From: Roseobacter sinensis
GTDB taxonomy: Bacteria; Pseudomonadota; Alphaproteobacteria; Rhodobacterales; Rhodobacteraceae
NCBI RefSeq assembly: GCF_025755255.1
Contig: NZ_JALIEB010000007.1
Coordinates: 124,001-188,000, forward strand
Reading direction: 5' to 3'
Length of the DNA: 64,000 nt
The position numbers were made by a program, and so were the translations under genes. The notes under the pieces were generated by a model. It ran no database searches. It was not told the origin of the DNA and saw only the letters and a program-made list of their open reading frames with translations. This document shows positions 7,247 to 16,149 of this stretch, piece by piece (the stretch's first letter is position 1; each line of letters opens with the position of its first letter).

Positions 7247-9157
7247 ATGAAATGGGTTCTCCGACTTTTGGGCGTTGTTGTGCTGCTGGTTGTGGCGGCG
7301 GCGGTCTCGGTGCTGTTTCTCCCAGCGGAGCGGGTGGCGAAGATCGCCGCCGAGCAGGTGCGCGGGATCACGGGGCGCGATGTGCAGATCACCGGCGACG
7401 TTTCGCTGACGCTCTGGCCGGTTTTGGGCGCGCGTGTGGACGGGCTGGAAGTCGGCAATGCGGATTGGGCCAGCGAAGGCCCGATGCTGACGGCGGCCAA
7501 TGCGGCGATCGGCGTCGATGCGATGGCGCTGCTCGGCGGGGACATCCGCATTACGAACATCGAAGCGGAAAGCCCGACGATCCGGTTGGAGCAGAAGGCC
7601 GATGGCCGCGCGAGCTGGCAGTTCACGGATGCAAGCGGCACCGCGCAGATCGAGACCGAGACATCCCCCGATCAGCCGGCGCGTTCGGTCAGCATCGAGC
7701 GGTTGCAGGTGACCGATGCGACGCTGATCTATGACGCGGAAGGAAGCGATCTGATCTCTTACTCCGGCGTCGATCTGAGCCTCGACTGGCCCGCGCGGTC
7801 GGGCCCGGCGGAGATTGCCGCGACCCTGCGACCGACGGCGAACCCGGTGGAGGTGGCGGCGACCATTGACGGGTTTGCGGGCTTCATCACCGGCGAGACG
7901 CAGATGCTGCGGGCGTCCATCGACACGCAGGCTGGCGCGATCGGCTTTGACGGGCGTGCGAGCACGGCCGGGGCCGTAGCCGGTGATCTGACGGTCAAGA
8001 CGGCGGATACGGGCGCGTTCCTGCAGGCACTTGGATTGCCCGGGGCCGATCTGCCGCCCGATCTGGGCCGCAGTATTGATCTCTCAACCGCGCTGACACT
8101 GACGCCCGACCGGCAACTGGCCTTGCGCGATCTGGTCGCGGGGCTTGGTGCGAACCGGATCACCGGGGCGGCAGATATCGCTCTGGGCGGCGTGCCGCAT
8201 GTCAATGCACAGCTCGATGTGGGTGATCTGGATCTTTCAGGCGGCGACGCTTCCAATTCTGACGGGTCCAGCGGCGGAGGTGGCGGCACGGCGACCAGCG
8301 GCTGGCCGAAAGACCCGATCGATGCCAGCGGGCTGGCGGCCTTCAACGGCGACATTGCGCTGACCGCGCGCAGCATCGACCTGGGGCAGTTCAACCTAGG
8401 CGTCACGCGCGCGCTGCTGCGCAACGAGAATTCGCGGATGGTCTTCGAACTGCGCGAGGTGGCGGCCTATGGTGGCGGGCTGACGGGCGAGGTCGTGATC
8501 AACAACCGATCCGGGCTGTCCGTGGGGGGGGAGCTGGCTGCGAGTGCGATCCAGATGCAGCCTCTGCTGACCGACGCGGCAGCGCTCGACCGGCTGACCG
8601 GGCAGGGGGATGCGCGGCTGTCGTTCCTCGGTTCGGGCAATTCGGTCGATGCGATCATGAAGTCGCTGTCGGGCGATGGGTCGGTGCAGATCGGGCAGGG
8701 GACGATCCTCGGGATCGACCTCGACAGGCTGATGCGCTCGGGCGATACCTCACCGGGGACCACGGTCTTCGACAGCCTGGGTGGCACCTGGACCATCGCG
8801 GGCGGCGTGCTGAGCAACCGCGATCTTCTGTTGCAACTGGCGAACTACCGAGCCTCGGGCGACGGGGTCGTGGGCCTGGGCAATCAGACGGTCGACTACA
8901 CCGTCACGCCCGTGGCTCTGCGCGCGAACAGCGGCCAGGGGGTGTCGATCCCGGTGCGCTTTGTCGGGCCGTGGTCGGATGTCTCGATCCGGCCCGATGT
9001 GGAGGCGGCGCTGAAGGCCGAGGCGGATGCGAAGGTGGACGAGCTGGAGCAGAAGGCAAAGGATAAGATCGGCGAGCGGCTGGGGATCTCCGGTGAGGAG
9101 GGCCAGTCGGTCGAGGATGCCGTGAAGGATCGGCTGCTGCGCAAGCTCTTCGACTGA
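7247..9157 (+). CDS. AsmA-family inner-membrane-anchored protein
   Basis: 636 aa. A single N-terminal membrane segment ([21 protein letters not shown]) is followed by the AsmA N-terminal motif around [21 protein letters not shown] and a long beta-rich periplasmic region; the conserved AsmA C-terminal repeat ([33 protein letters not shown]) lies at about 460-590. AsmA-like proteins are related to VPS13/TamB-type bridge proteins and affect outer-membrane assembly or lipid transport. A Gly/Ser-rich linker lies near residues 335-350. The gene is divergent from rimO with a short shared promoter region. Confidence 0.9.
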   Translation: MKWVLRLLGVVVLLVVAAAVSVLFLPAERVAKIAAEQVRGITGRDVQITGDVSLTLWPVLGARVDGLEVGNADWASEGPMLTAANAAIGVDAMALLGGDIRITNIEAESPTIRLEQKADGRASWQFTDASGTAQIETETSPDQPARSVSIERLQVTDATLIYDAEGSDLISYSGVDLSLDWPARSGPAEIAATLRPTANPVEVAATIDGFAGFITGETQMLRASIDTQAGAIGFDGRASTAGAVAGDLTVKTADTGAFLQALGLPGADLPPDLGRSIDLSTALTLTPDRQLALRDLVAGLGANRITGAADIALGGVPHVNAQLDVGDLDLSGGDASNSDGSSGGGGGTATSGWPKDPIDASGLAAFNGDIALTARSIDLGQFNLGVTRALLRNENSRMVFELREVAAYGGGLTGEVVINNRSGLSVGGELAASAIQMQPLLTDAAALDRLTGQGDARLSFLGSGNSVDAIMKSLSGDGSVQIGQGTILGIDLDRLMRSGDTSPGTTVFDSLGGTWTIAGGVLSNRDLLLQLANYRASGDGVVGLGNQTVDYTVTPVALRANSGQGVSIPVRFVGPWSDVSIRPDVEAALKAEADAKVDELEQKAKDKIGERLGISGEEGQSVEDAVKDRLLRKLFD

Positions 9158-9187
9158 GCCGGAACTGCGCGCCATTGCGCGACCAAG

Positions 9188-9262
9188 GGTGGCCTGAAAG
9201 CCCACCCTACCTGCCAGCACAGGGGGTCGGGACCGGCAGGTGAGGTGGGCTTTCAGGCCACC
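9188..9262. repeat. Bipartite REP-like palindrome between convergent genes
   Basis: A perfect 19-bp inverted repeat (9188-9206 with 9244-9262) encloses a second 7-bp stem (ACCTGCC 9209-9215 with GGCAGGT 9235-9241). It fills most of the gap between the asmA and kdsA stop codons, so it could shape the 3' end of both transcripts. Each 19-nt arm is itself a palindrome-like unit, and a near-identical unit is found at 40882-40900. Confidence 0.8.
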
Positions 9263-9275
9263 TCTCTTGATCTTT

Positions 9276-10109
9276 TCAGAAGGTGAGCGGGCGCTCCTTC
9301 GCAAGCCGGTCGAAGGTCATCAGCGTGTCGATCAGCTGGGGCATCTGGTCGAGGTAGATCATGTTCGGCCCGTCGCAGGGTGCGTTGTCCGGATCCTGAT
9401 GGGTTTCCATGAAGACCGCGCCCACACCAACGGCCGCCGCCGCGCGCGCCATCACCGGGGCGAACTCGCGCTGCCCGCCGGAGGAACCACCTCGCCCGCC
9501 GGGCTGCTGCACCGAATGGGTCGCATCCATCACGACCGGGTAGCCCGTCTGCGCCATCTGCGGCAGCGACCGCATGTCCACCACCAGCGTGTTGTAGCCG
9601 AAGGTGGTGCCGCGCTCGGTCAGCAGGATGCGGCGATTGCCTGTGGATTCGATCTTGGTGACGATGTTCTCCATCTCCCAGGGCGCCAGGAATTGCCCCT
9701 TTTTCACGTTGATCGCGGCGCCCGTGTTGCCGGCAGCCAGCAGCATGTCGGTCTGGCGGCAGAGAAACGCGGGGATCTGGATGATGTCGACGGCCTCCGC
9801 CGCCAGCGCGCATTGCGCCTCGGAGTGCACGTCGGTGATGACCGGGACGCCGTTGGCGCGGCCCACGGATTGCAGCACCTTCAAACCCTCGTCGATGCCA
9901 AGCCCGCGCGCGCCGTCGAGCGAGGTCCGGTTGGCCTTGTCGTAGGAGGCCTTGAAGACATATTGCGCACCTGCGACTGCGCAGGCCTCTTTCATCTTGC
10001 CTGCGATCATCTGGGCATGATCTTCGCTTTCCAGCTGGCAGGGGCCGGCGATGATCGTAAGCGGGAGGTCATTGCCGATCGTCAGATCGCCGACGGACAC
10101 GTGGGTCAT
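9276..10109 (-). CDS. kdsA: KdsA, 3-deoxy-8-phosphooctulonate (Kdo-8-P) synthase
   Basis: 277 aa. Condenses arabinose-5-phosphate with phosphoenolpyruvate to Kdo-8-P in the cytoplasm. IIAGPCQLES near the start carries C24 at the position that binds metal in metal-dependent KdsA enzymes (E. coli-type metal-independent enzymes have Asn there), so this is predicted to be the metal-dependent class. FKASYDKANRTS, TDVHS, QIPAFLCRQTDML and MDATHSVQQPGG are all present. It begins 1 base after the kpsE stop, which makes it the last gene of a capsule export operon and suggests that it supplies Kdo for the capsule linker, perhaps as well as for lipid A. Confidence 0.95.
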   Translation of the reverse strand: MTHVSVGDLTIGNDLPLTIIAGPCQLESEDHAQMIAGKMKEACAVAGAQYVFKASYDKANRTSLDGARGLGIDEGLKVLQSVGRANGVPVITDVHSEAQCALAAEAVDIIQIPAFLCRQTDMLLAAGNTGAAINVKKGQFLAPWEMENIVTKIESTGNRRILLTERGTTFGYNTLVVDMRSLPQMAQTGYPVVMDATHSVQQPGGRGGSSGGQREFAPVMARAAAAVGVGAVFMETHQDPDNAPCDGPNMIYLDQMPQLIDTLMTFDRLAKERPLTF

Positions 10110-10110
10110 A

Positions 10111-11742
10111 TCAGGAGGTCACCTGTTCTCGGAGGATGGAGGCAGTCAAAGAGACCATCAGATATATACCGGCAAAGACAAAGAACGCCACCAGGGTGTT
10201 CTCGAATTTGCGTGGATAGCTCGGCTCCTCCGACGGAACGGGTTTCACGCTGACCGTCAGGTAGCGGACCTGGCGGTTCGCTTCCATCCGGGTCTGTTCC
10301 ATCTGCTGCAGGGCCGACTGGAGCAGCATGTCGCGCGTCACAAGGTCTGCCTGCGCCATCTGAATGCGGACGTTGAGCTGTGCCAGCGAGTTCTCGCCCT
10401 GGCTGGCGTCTGTCATGCGCGCGTTCAACTCGTCAAGCTGGTTGTTGAGCCGGCGGACATCGCCGCGGGCGCCGTCGACCCGGCTCTGGTTCGGTCGTGC
10501 ATTGTCGAGCAGCGCCGCCAGCTCCAGCTCTTTCTCCAGCAGCAGAAGCTCCACCTGGTTGATCTGGGCCCGCAGGCCCGCGATGACAGCTTCCGGGTCG
10601 AGCGTGTCGCCTTGCAATTGCAGCGTCACCAGCGCCTCCTGAGCCTCGCGCCGTTCAGCGGCGGCCTTTTCGAAGCTTTCCTGCGCATCTGCCATCTGGT
10701 CGTCGCGTTTCTCGGCGCTGAGCGAATTGACCCGCTCTTCGGCGTAGGCGATCAGCGCCCGGCTGATAGTCGCGCTCACACCCGGATCAGCGGCGATCAC
10801 CTCCATGCGCAGCACGCCTTCGGTCGGGTCGTAGCCGACCTTCACGTTTCTCTGATACGTGCGGTAGGCCTGCTCGTTCGAGGGGTCGGCAGCCAATCGC
10901 TGGACCGGGTCGATGATCTCTTGCGTGAAGTGCGATTTGAAGCCCACATCGCCGTCGAGCCGCAGCATCGCGTCCTTCGATTGCAGATAGGACTGCACTG
11001 CGATGCTGTCCTGCGAGGTGGCGAACTGCGTGCCCGAGAGCAGGCCGCCCAGGCCGCTGCCCGTGCCGGCCCCGTCGGCCTGAAGGATCAGGAACTCCGA
11101 CTTCGTAGAATACATCGGTGTTGCCACCGCGTAGAAATACCAGCCGGCGATCAGCGTGGGCAGAAAGACAAAGAAGCTCAACCGCGTGAGCAGCATCGCC
11201 ATCTTGCGCTGACGGCGGCGCGTGATGTCGCGCTGGATCTCCGAGATCTGGCGGTCGCGCAACTCGGCTGGGCTGAGATGCTCTGTCGCCGGCAGCGTCT
11301 GCTCGCCCATGGGCCGGGTCTGCGGCAGCTGAATGCGGCCGACTTTCTCACCAGCGTCACCGACTGCAGCACTGGCCTGCGGCTGGCCGCGGCCGTCCTT
11401 CGGCACGACGAGCTCGAGCATGTTCGAACGCTGGAACGGGTCGATGCCGCGCTGGCGCAGCAGGCGCACAGCGTCAACGTCCGACGTTGGCGAAAGCCCG
11501 TTCTTGTGGGCCACGCGCCGCGCCATGCGCAGCTGACGGCCTGTCAGACCTTCGCGGCCGATCGCATCAAGCTCGGTTGCCGCGGCTTCGGGCGGCTGCG
11601 TGTCGGCCTTGTCGCGTACAGGCGGCTTGATCGGCGGCTGCTGGTGCTGCCCGGCGGCGGCGTCGGGTGCTGCGGGCCGCGCAGCCGGGTCCTGCACCGT
11701 GCGCCTGATGCGGAAGCGTCTAGCTGTCGGTTTCGTAGTCAT
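10111..11742 (-). CDS. kpsE: KpsE-family capsule polysaccharide export inner-membrane protein
   Basis: 543 aa, a polysaccharide co-polymerase-like protein. A basic, proline-rich cytoplasmic N-terminal part (about 1-180) is followed by TM1 (about 184-206, FFVFLPTLIAGWYF), a periplasmic domain with long coiled coil (about 330-490), and TM2 near the C-terminus (LVAFFVFAGIYLMVSLTASI). KpsE links the KpsMT ABC exporter with the outer-membrane channel. The N-terminal extension is longer than in the roughly 380-residue enterobacterial KpsE. The start overlaps kpsT by 23 bp and the stop is 1 bp from kdsA. Confidence 0.87.
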   Translation of the reverse strand: MTTKPTARRFRIRRTVQDPAARPAAPDAAAGQHQQPPIKPPVRDKADTQPPEAAATELDAIGREGLTGRQLRMARRVAHKNGLSPTSDVDAVRLLRQRGIDPFQRSNMLELVVPKDGRGQPQASAAVGDAGEKVGRIQLPQTRPMGEQTLPATEHLSPAELRDRQISEIQRDITRRRQRKMAMLLTRLSFFVFLPTLIAGWYFYAVATPMYSTKSEFLILQADGAGTGSGLGGLLSGTQFATSQDSIAVQSYLQSKDAMLRLDGDVGFKSHFTQEIIDPVQRLAADPSNEQAYRTYQRNVKVGYDPTEGVLRMEVIAADPGVSATISRALIAYAEERVNSLSAEKRDDQMADAQESFEKAAAERREAQEALVTLQLQGDTLDPEAVIAGLRAQINQVELLLLEKELELAALLDNARPNQSRVDGARGDVRRLNNQLDELNARMTDASQGENSLAQLNVRIQMAQADLVTRDMLLQSALQQMEQTRMEANRQVRYLTVSVKPVPSEEPSYPRKFENTLVAFFVFAGIYLMVSLTASILREQVTS

Positions 11743-12379
11743 AAAGCCGTTTCGCTTCTTCCAAGGTGTCGAACATGTGCAGCTTGCCGTTCAGCAGAAC
11801 CGCGGCAGACCGGGCGAATTTCTCCAGCGTCCGGGCCTGATGCGACACGATGATGATGGTTGTGGTGCGCAGGCGCTCTTGCAGGATCTCACCCGCCTTG
11901 CGGTTGAACTCCACATCCGTGGTGCCGGGCATGCCTTCGTCGATCAGATACATGTCGAAGTCGAGTGCGAGCATCAGCGCGAAGGAAAACCGCGCCCGCA
12001 TGCCTTGGCTATAGGTGCCGATGGGTTGATCGAAGTACTCGCCCAAACCGCAGAGCCAGCGGCAGAAGCTTTCCACGTAGTCGGGATCGAGCCCGTAGAG
12101 GCGCGCGATGTAACGCGCATTCTCCATCGCCGAGACCTTGGTGACGACGCCACCCATGAAACCCAGCGGGAAGGAGATGTTGCAGCCGCGGCGGATCTCG
12201 CCCTCATCGGGTTTTTCGAGGCCTGCGATCATATTGATCAGGGTGGTCTTGCCGGTGCCGTTGGAGGCAAGCACGCCGAGCGAGTTGCCGAGCTCCACCT
12301 TGAACGAAACCCGGTCGAGGATCACCTTGTGCTGCGATCCCGTCCAAAAAGATTTCGACACGTTCTCGAACGACAGCAT
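11720..12379 (-). CDS. kpsT: KpsT, capsule polysaccharide ABC exporter ATPase
   Basis: 219-aa nucleotide-binding subunit. The Walker A region is A38-S-N-G-T-G-K44-T-T, with alanine in place of the usual first glycine. The ABC signature is YSQGM, as expected for KpsT/Wzt-type proteins, followed by Walker B (FDMYLIDE) and the switch histidine in IIIVSHQ. It would power export of a capsular polysaccharide with the permease KpsM, but no kpsM is adjacent: the upstream membrane gene is an unrelated permease. First gene of kpsT-kpsE-kdsA; about 215 bp upstream carries its promoter. Confidence 0.93.
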   Translation of the reverse strand: MLSFENVSKSFWTGSQHKVILDRVSFKVELGNSLGVLASNGTGKTTLINMIAGLEKPDEGEIRRGCNISFPLGFMGGVVTKVSAMENARYIARLYGLDPDYVESFCRWLCGLGEYFDQPIGTYSQGMRARFSFALMLALDFDMYLIDEGMPGTTDVEFNRKAGEILQERLRTTTIIIVSHQARTLEKFARSAAVLLNGKLHMFDTLEEAKRLYDYETDS

Positions 12380-12595
12380 CTGTGCTCCGGTTGCTCCGAC
12401 CTCGACGGTCTGTCTGGCCGCTGTTCTGTGGGCTTATCAACGGATTACTTACCACGCTTGGCATAATTATGTCTTAAGTGGAAACAAAAGCACAATAAGC
12501 GCGGGGCCCGCCAAGGATAGCGCATGGCGGGAAATTGCCTTCTTGCCACAGTTTTCCGACGCGCTGGGGCTGTTATGATGCGTCTCGCGCGGGGT

Positions 12596-13624
12596 TCAGG
12601 CGATGGCCTGCCAGGCCAGACCGGCAAGCAGTGCGCCGACCAGCGCATAGGACAGATAGGCGGCAAAGACTCGGGGTTTCACCAGCGCCCAGACCGCGAT
12701 GGCTGCGGGGATGCTGCTCACACCGCCTGCGATCACGAAAGACATCGCCGCACCCGGTGCCATGCCCTGCGCCAGCAGCGCATCGACAAGCGGTACGGCG
12801 GCATATCCGTTCAGATAGGCCGGTGCGCCCACCAGCGCGCCGAGGAAAATCGGCTTGAGACCGGTGCCGCCCAGCAGGCCTGCGATCAGCTCGGCCGGAA
12901 CGTAGGTGAGCATCATCGCCTCTATGATGTAGGCCAGGGTCAGCCATTTCAGCAGGAAGAGCCCGTTCTCGAACGCGGTGTTGCGTAAGGTCTGACGGCG
13001 CGGCTTTTCTTGCCAGAAACGCCAGACCGGGTGACCGGAGAACGGTTTTTTCGAGCCACAGCAGCCACCCACGGCCGGGCGCGCGCGCAGCGGGTCGGCG
13101 AAGACAGGGGTGTTGGCGAAGAGCAGCGTGCCAAAGCCGCCGAGCAGACCCAGGCCCACGGCCGAGAGGGTCTTGGCAATGGCGAAATCCCACCCCAGCG
13201 TGCCCGAGGTAATCGCGAACATCGCAGGGTCCATCAGCGGCGAGGCCAGCCAAAAGGCCATCACCGCGGCAAGCGGTGCGCCGACGGCGAGCAGGGCGGC
13301 GATGAAGGGGATGACCTCGCAGCTGCAAAAAGGGGAGAGCCCGCCCAAAAGGGCTGCCATTACGATCATGCGGGCCGGATTGCCGGCGAAGGCTTGCGCC
13401 AGCAGCGTCTCGGCGCCCGATGCCTTGAGGTAGGCGACCGCGCCGACAGCGAAGAGAATGAAGGGCGCCGTGTGCAGCAGCGCCGTCGCGGCGAAGACCA
13501 GCGTGGGCGACAGTTCTTCCATGTCGAAGACAGCGATCAGCAGCAGGAGCAGCGCTGCCGCGCCCCAGGCGCCGGGCCGCGGCAGCTTGCGAGCGGGTTG
13601 CGCGCTTTGCGTGGTGTCAGCCAT
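12596..13624 (-). CDS. ArsP-like (DUF318) permease
   Basis: 342-aa integral membrane protein with about 8-10 TM segments in two homologous halves. The hallmark C100-S-C102 lies in GGLSPFCSCEVIPFIAALL, and the second half repeats the pattern around GAPAYLNGYAAVPLVDALLAQG. A cytoplasmic loop has GGCCGSKKP. ArsP members export trivalent organoarsenicals, with cysteines coordinating As(III); the adjacent ArsR-type gene on the same strand fits metalloid export. The substrate is inferred, not shown. The start overlaps the arsR-like gene by 8 bp. Confidence 0.88.
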   Translation of the reverse strand: MADTTQSAQPARKLPRPGAWGAAALLLLLIAVFDMEELSPTLVFAATALLHTAPFILFAVGAVAYLKASGAETLLAQAFAGNPARMIVMAALLGGLSPFCSCEVIPFIAALLAVGAPLAAVMAFWLASPLMDPAMFAITSGTLGWDFAIAKTLSAVGLGLLGGFGTLLFANTPVFADPLRARPAVGGCCGSKKPFSGHPVWRFWQEKPRRQTLRNTAFENGLFLLKWLTLAYIIEAMMLTYVPAELIAGLLGGTGLKPIFLGALVGAPAYLNGYAAVPLVDALLAQGMAPGAAMSFVIAGGVSSIPAAIAVWALVKPRVFAAYLSYALVGALLAGLAWQAIA

Positions 13625-13958
13625 TGGTCTGTGCTCCGTGGGGGTGTGCGCTGTCAGCGCAGCATTCGTTCAGCAGAAACTCCGACAGCGCCCGAACATC
13701 GTCGTAGGCCACTGCGGCGCAGATCACGCTGCGCCCCTGCTTGGCTTGGGTGACAAGCCCGGCGGAGGCAAGGATTTTCATATGATGCGTGAGCGTCGAG
13801 CCGGTGACCCCGCTGCGCGCACCCAGCTCGCCGATGCTGAGTCCCTCAGGCCCCGCGCGGACCAGCACGCGCAGCACGCTGAGCCGCTGTTCGGAACCGA
13901 GGGCGGCGAATTGCGCGGCTGCGACAACCAGATCGGGGGTCTGCGATTTTATTTTCAT
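13617..13958 (-). CDS. ArsR-family winged-helix repressor
   Basis: 113 aa from ATG 13958; an in-frame ATG at 13994 would extend it by 12 residues, but that segment overlaps the AT-rich promoter and operator region. LGSEQRLSVLRVLVRAGPEGLSIGELGARSGVTGSTLTHHMKILASAGLV is the ArsR helix-turn-helix and wing, shown here only as landmarks: recognition helix around TGSTLTHHMK. C-terminal cysteines (ECCADSAH) could be the metalloid-sensing site. It overlaps the permease gene, which it probably represses together with itself through the dyad at 13998-14021. Confidence 0.87.
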   Translation of the reverse strand: MKIKSQTPDLVVAAAQFAALGSEQRLSVLRVLVRAGPEGLSIGELGARSGVTGSTLTHHMKILASAGLVTQAKQGRSVICAAVAYDDVRALSEFLLNECCADSAHPHGAQTNG

Positions 13959-13997
13959 GATTCTAGAAATATTGAAGAAACGGATGTGGTGCAAGAT

Positions 13998-14021
13998 TTA
14001 TTTCGAGAGATATCGAAATAA
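13998..14021. promoter_or_regulatory. Candidate ArsR operator
   Basis: Perfect 9-bp inverted repeat TTATTTCGA / TCGAAATAA separated by 6 bases (GAGATA). It lies about 40 bp upstream of the ArsR-type start and 56 bp before the divergent UDG-like gene, in an AT-rich patch unlike its surroundings. Size and symmetry fit an ArsR-dimer site; the link to this regulator is inferred. Confidence 0.6.
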
Positions 14022-14077
14022 CCTTCAGCTCACTCGGATCTGTTGCGCTGCGGTCGAGATGGATTAGGTGCAAACCT

Positions 14078-14662
14078 ATGAAAGACATTCGTAATGATAT
14101 TGCTGCCTGCACACTCTGCGCCGAGAGGTTTGCGGCCACTGAAACCGCCCATGCGCCGCGGCCGGTGGTCTGGTTCGCGCCCGGCGCGCGCATCCTGATC
14201 GCAGGGCAGGCGCCGGGGATGCGGGTGCATCAATCGGGCCGGCCTTTCACCGACCCGTCGGGCGACCGGCTGCGTGACTGGCTGGGTCTCGATGAGGACA
14301 CGTTTTATGACAGGCGCCGCGTCGCGATTGTGCCGATGGCCTTCTGTTTCCCGGGCTATGACGCCAAAGGATCGGACCTGCCGCCGCCGCCCATTTGCGC
14401 AGAGACCTGGCGCGATGCGGCGATGCGGATGCTGGAGAAAGTGGACCTCACGCTTGTGATCGGCGGATATGCGATGCGTTATCACCTTGGCCGCAAGCGG
14501 CCTGTGACCGAGGCCGTGCAGGCGTGGCGGAGCCATGGGGAGGAGCTCTTCGTTCTGCCGCACCCGAGCTGGCGCAACACCGGCTGGCTGAAAAAGAACC
14601 CGTGGTTCGAACGCGAGGTGCTGCCGCGCCTGCGGGCACGCGTCGCCGAGGTGCTGGCATGA
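14078..14662 (+). CDS. Uracil-DNA glycosylase superfamily protein
   Basis: 194 aa. IAGQAPGMRVHQSGRPFTDPSG matches motif A of family 4/5-type UDGs, and LPHPSWRNTGWLKKNPWFE contains the motif B histidine region. C11-x2-C14 near the N-terminus and two later cysteines (AFCFPG and PPICAETW) are placed like the Fe-S ligands of family 4 enzymes. It would remove uracil or related bases from DNA, although this subgroup is poorly characterised. It forms a translationally coupled pair with the SseB-like gene (ATGA overlap). Confidence 0.82.
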   Translation: MKDIRNDIAACTLCAERFAATETAHAPRPVVWFAPGARILIAGQAPGMRVHQSGRPFTDPSGDRLRDWLGLDEDTFYDRRRVAIVPMAFCFPGYDAKGSDLPPPPICAETWRDAAMRMLEKVDLTLVIGGYAMRYHLGRKRPVTEAVQAWRSHGEELFVLPHPSWRNTGWLKKNPWFEREVLPRLRARVAEVLA

Positions 14663-15453
14663 CCGATGTGACCGCGCTGGATCAGGCGCATGGCGCGATG
14701 GAGGCCGCGCCCGAGGACGACACCGCACGGCTGCGGTTCTACGACCAACTGGCGCAGAGCGAGCTTTTCCTGATGCTGGCCAAGGATGCGGATGGCGGCG
14801 ATCAGATCACGCCGGAGATCTTCGAGGTCGGTGCGGATCAATATGTGCTGGTCTTTGACCGCGAGGCGCGGCTCACGGGTTTTGCCGGGCGCGCGGTGCC
14901 CTATGTGGCGCTCTCCGGCCGGGCGATTGCGAGCATGCTCGCCGGGCAGCGGATCGGGCTGGGCGTCAACCTCGAAGTGGCGCCGTCGGCAATCCTGTTG
15001 CCAGCGACGGCGGTGACCTGGCTCAACGAGACGCTGGGCCACAGTCCGGATGAAGTCGAGGCCGCGGTCACGCAGGTGCACCCGCCCAGTGGCTTGCCCG
15101 AGGCGCTGATCACGGCGCTTGATGGCAAGCTGGCCACCGCCATGGGGCTGGCCCAGAGCGCCTATCTGGTCGGCGTTACCTATGACACCGGCGCCCGGGG
15201 GCACTTGCTGGCGTTCGTGGGCGCGGTCCCTGAGGCGCAGGACGCCTTGGCCCGCGCCGCCGCCGAGGCGCTGACCTTCTCCGGAATCGAGGCAGGCGCG
15301 ATGGACGTGGGCTTCTTCCCCGGTGGCGAACCGGTGGTCGGGCGAATGGAGGCCGTGGGGTTGCGGTTCGATCTGCCGCAACCGCAGGAGCCGACAAGGG
15401 GCGCCGTGATCATGCCGGGGCGCGACCCGGACAAGCCGCCGCGCCTGCGCTGA
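14659..15453 (+). CDS. SseB-family protein
   Basis: 264-aa soluble protein. The N-terminal half (LRFYDQLAQSELFLMLAKD, then FEVGADQYVLVFDREARL and GQRIGLGVNLEVAPSAILLPA) fits the SseB N-terminal domain, and the remainder fits an SseB-type C-terminal domain. E. coli SseB is linked to serine sensitivity but has no known reaction. The start ATG overlaps the stop of the upstream UDG-like gene (ATGA), so the two are translationally coupled. A hairpin followed by TTTT lies directly downstream. Confidence 0.8.
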   Translation: MTDVTALDQAHGAMEAAPEDDTARLRFYDQLAQSELFLMLAKDADGGDQITPEIFEVGADQYVLVFDREARLTGFAGRAVPYVALSGRAIASMLAGQRIGLGVNLEVAPSAILLPATAVTWLNETLGHSPDEVEAAVTQVHPPSGLPEALITALDGKLATAMGLAQSAYLVGVTYDTGARGHLLAFVGAVPEAQDALARAAAEALTFSGIEAGAMDVGFFPGGEPVVGRMEAVGLRFDLPQPQEPTRGAVIMPGRDPDKPPRLR

Positions 15454-15472
15454 AACAATCAGGGCGAACGCC

Positions 15473-15505
15473 TCACGGGCACATCACGCGCGGGCCCGTG
15501 ATTTT
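15473..15505 (+). terminator. Rho-independent terminator after the SseB-like gene
   Basis: 8-bp stem TCACGGGC (15473-15480) with GCCCGTGA (15494-15501), loop of 13 bases, followed by TTTT at 15502-15505. It is 20 bp downstream of the SseB-like stop and precedes the separate YHS transcription unit. Confidence 0.65.
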
Positions 15506-15622
15506 CACAAGGGCGAGAGACACTGACACATGGGGTGCACAGGCGCAGATCCTACGTCTAAATCAGGGCAGGCGTTCGAACCCAGCCATACAGATCCTCT
15601 TGAAGAATTGGAGCCACTGATC

Positions 15623-16147
15623 ATGAACCGCTTCCCTCTGAAAATCGCCGGCATCGCCGTTGCCCTGACCATGGCCTCGCAGGCCTTCGCGGGTGACCAA
15701 TACGTCGACCCCACCGGCTATGCCGTGTCCGGCTATGATGTCGTCGCCTATTTCGATCTGGAGCAGACCCCCGTGGGCTCCGCGCAGCCGCAGGCGGTTC
15801 CGGGTGACAAGGACATCACCTCCACCTACAATGGCGCGACCTTTGCGTTCTCGACTGAGGAAAACAAGGCGAAGTTCGATGCCGATCCTGCGAAATATGC
15901 GCCGCAATACGATGGCCACTGTGCCTACGGCGTGTCCAAGGGCGGCAAGGTGCCGGGCAACCCGCATCTGTGGCGGATCGTGGATGACAAGCTCTATCTC
16001 AACATCACCGAGAACGTGGTCGGCTTCTGGGAAGAGGACATCCCGGGCAACATCGACTTGGCCGAGAACAACTGGGTCAGCATCGAGGATGATGCCGCCT
16101 CTGACCGCGCCATCCCGCAGTTCGAGAGCCCGGCTCCGGTCAACTGA
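15623..16147 (+). CDS. Secreted YHS-domain (seleno)protein-family member
   Basis: 174 aa. A Sec signal peptide (MNRFPLKIAGIAVALTMASQAFA) is followed by YVDPTGYAVSGYDVVAYFDL and the YHS core with GATFAFSTEENKAKFDADPAKYAPQYDGHCAYGVS. The cysteine in GHCAYGVS is the position occupied by selenocysteine in some relatives. The mature protein is periplasmic; YHS domains are thought to bind metal, but no reaction is known. First gene of a tight set: the rhodanese gene follows after 2 bp and an esterase gene after that. Confidence 0.85.
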   Translation: MNRFPLKIAGIAVALTMASQAFAGDQYVDPTGYAVSGYDVVAYFDLEQTPVGSAQPQAVPGDKDITSTYNGATFAFSTEENKAKFDADPAKYAPQYDGHCAYGVSKGGKVPGNPHLWRIVDDKLYLNITENVVGFWEEDIPGNIDLAENNWVSIEDDAASDRAIPQFESPAPVN

Positions 16148-16149
16148 TC

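Noticed and set aside
10051-11853. 600-codon plus-strand frame opposite kpsE
   Set aside because: Antisense shadow; the minus-strand frame has clear KpsE features, overlaps kpsT and kdsA neatly and explains the region.
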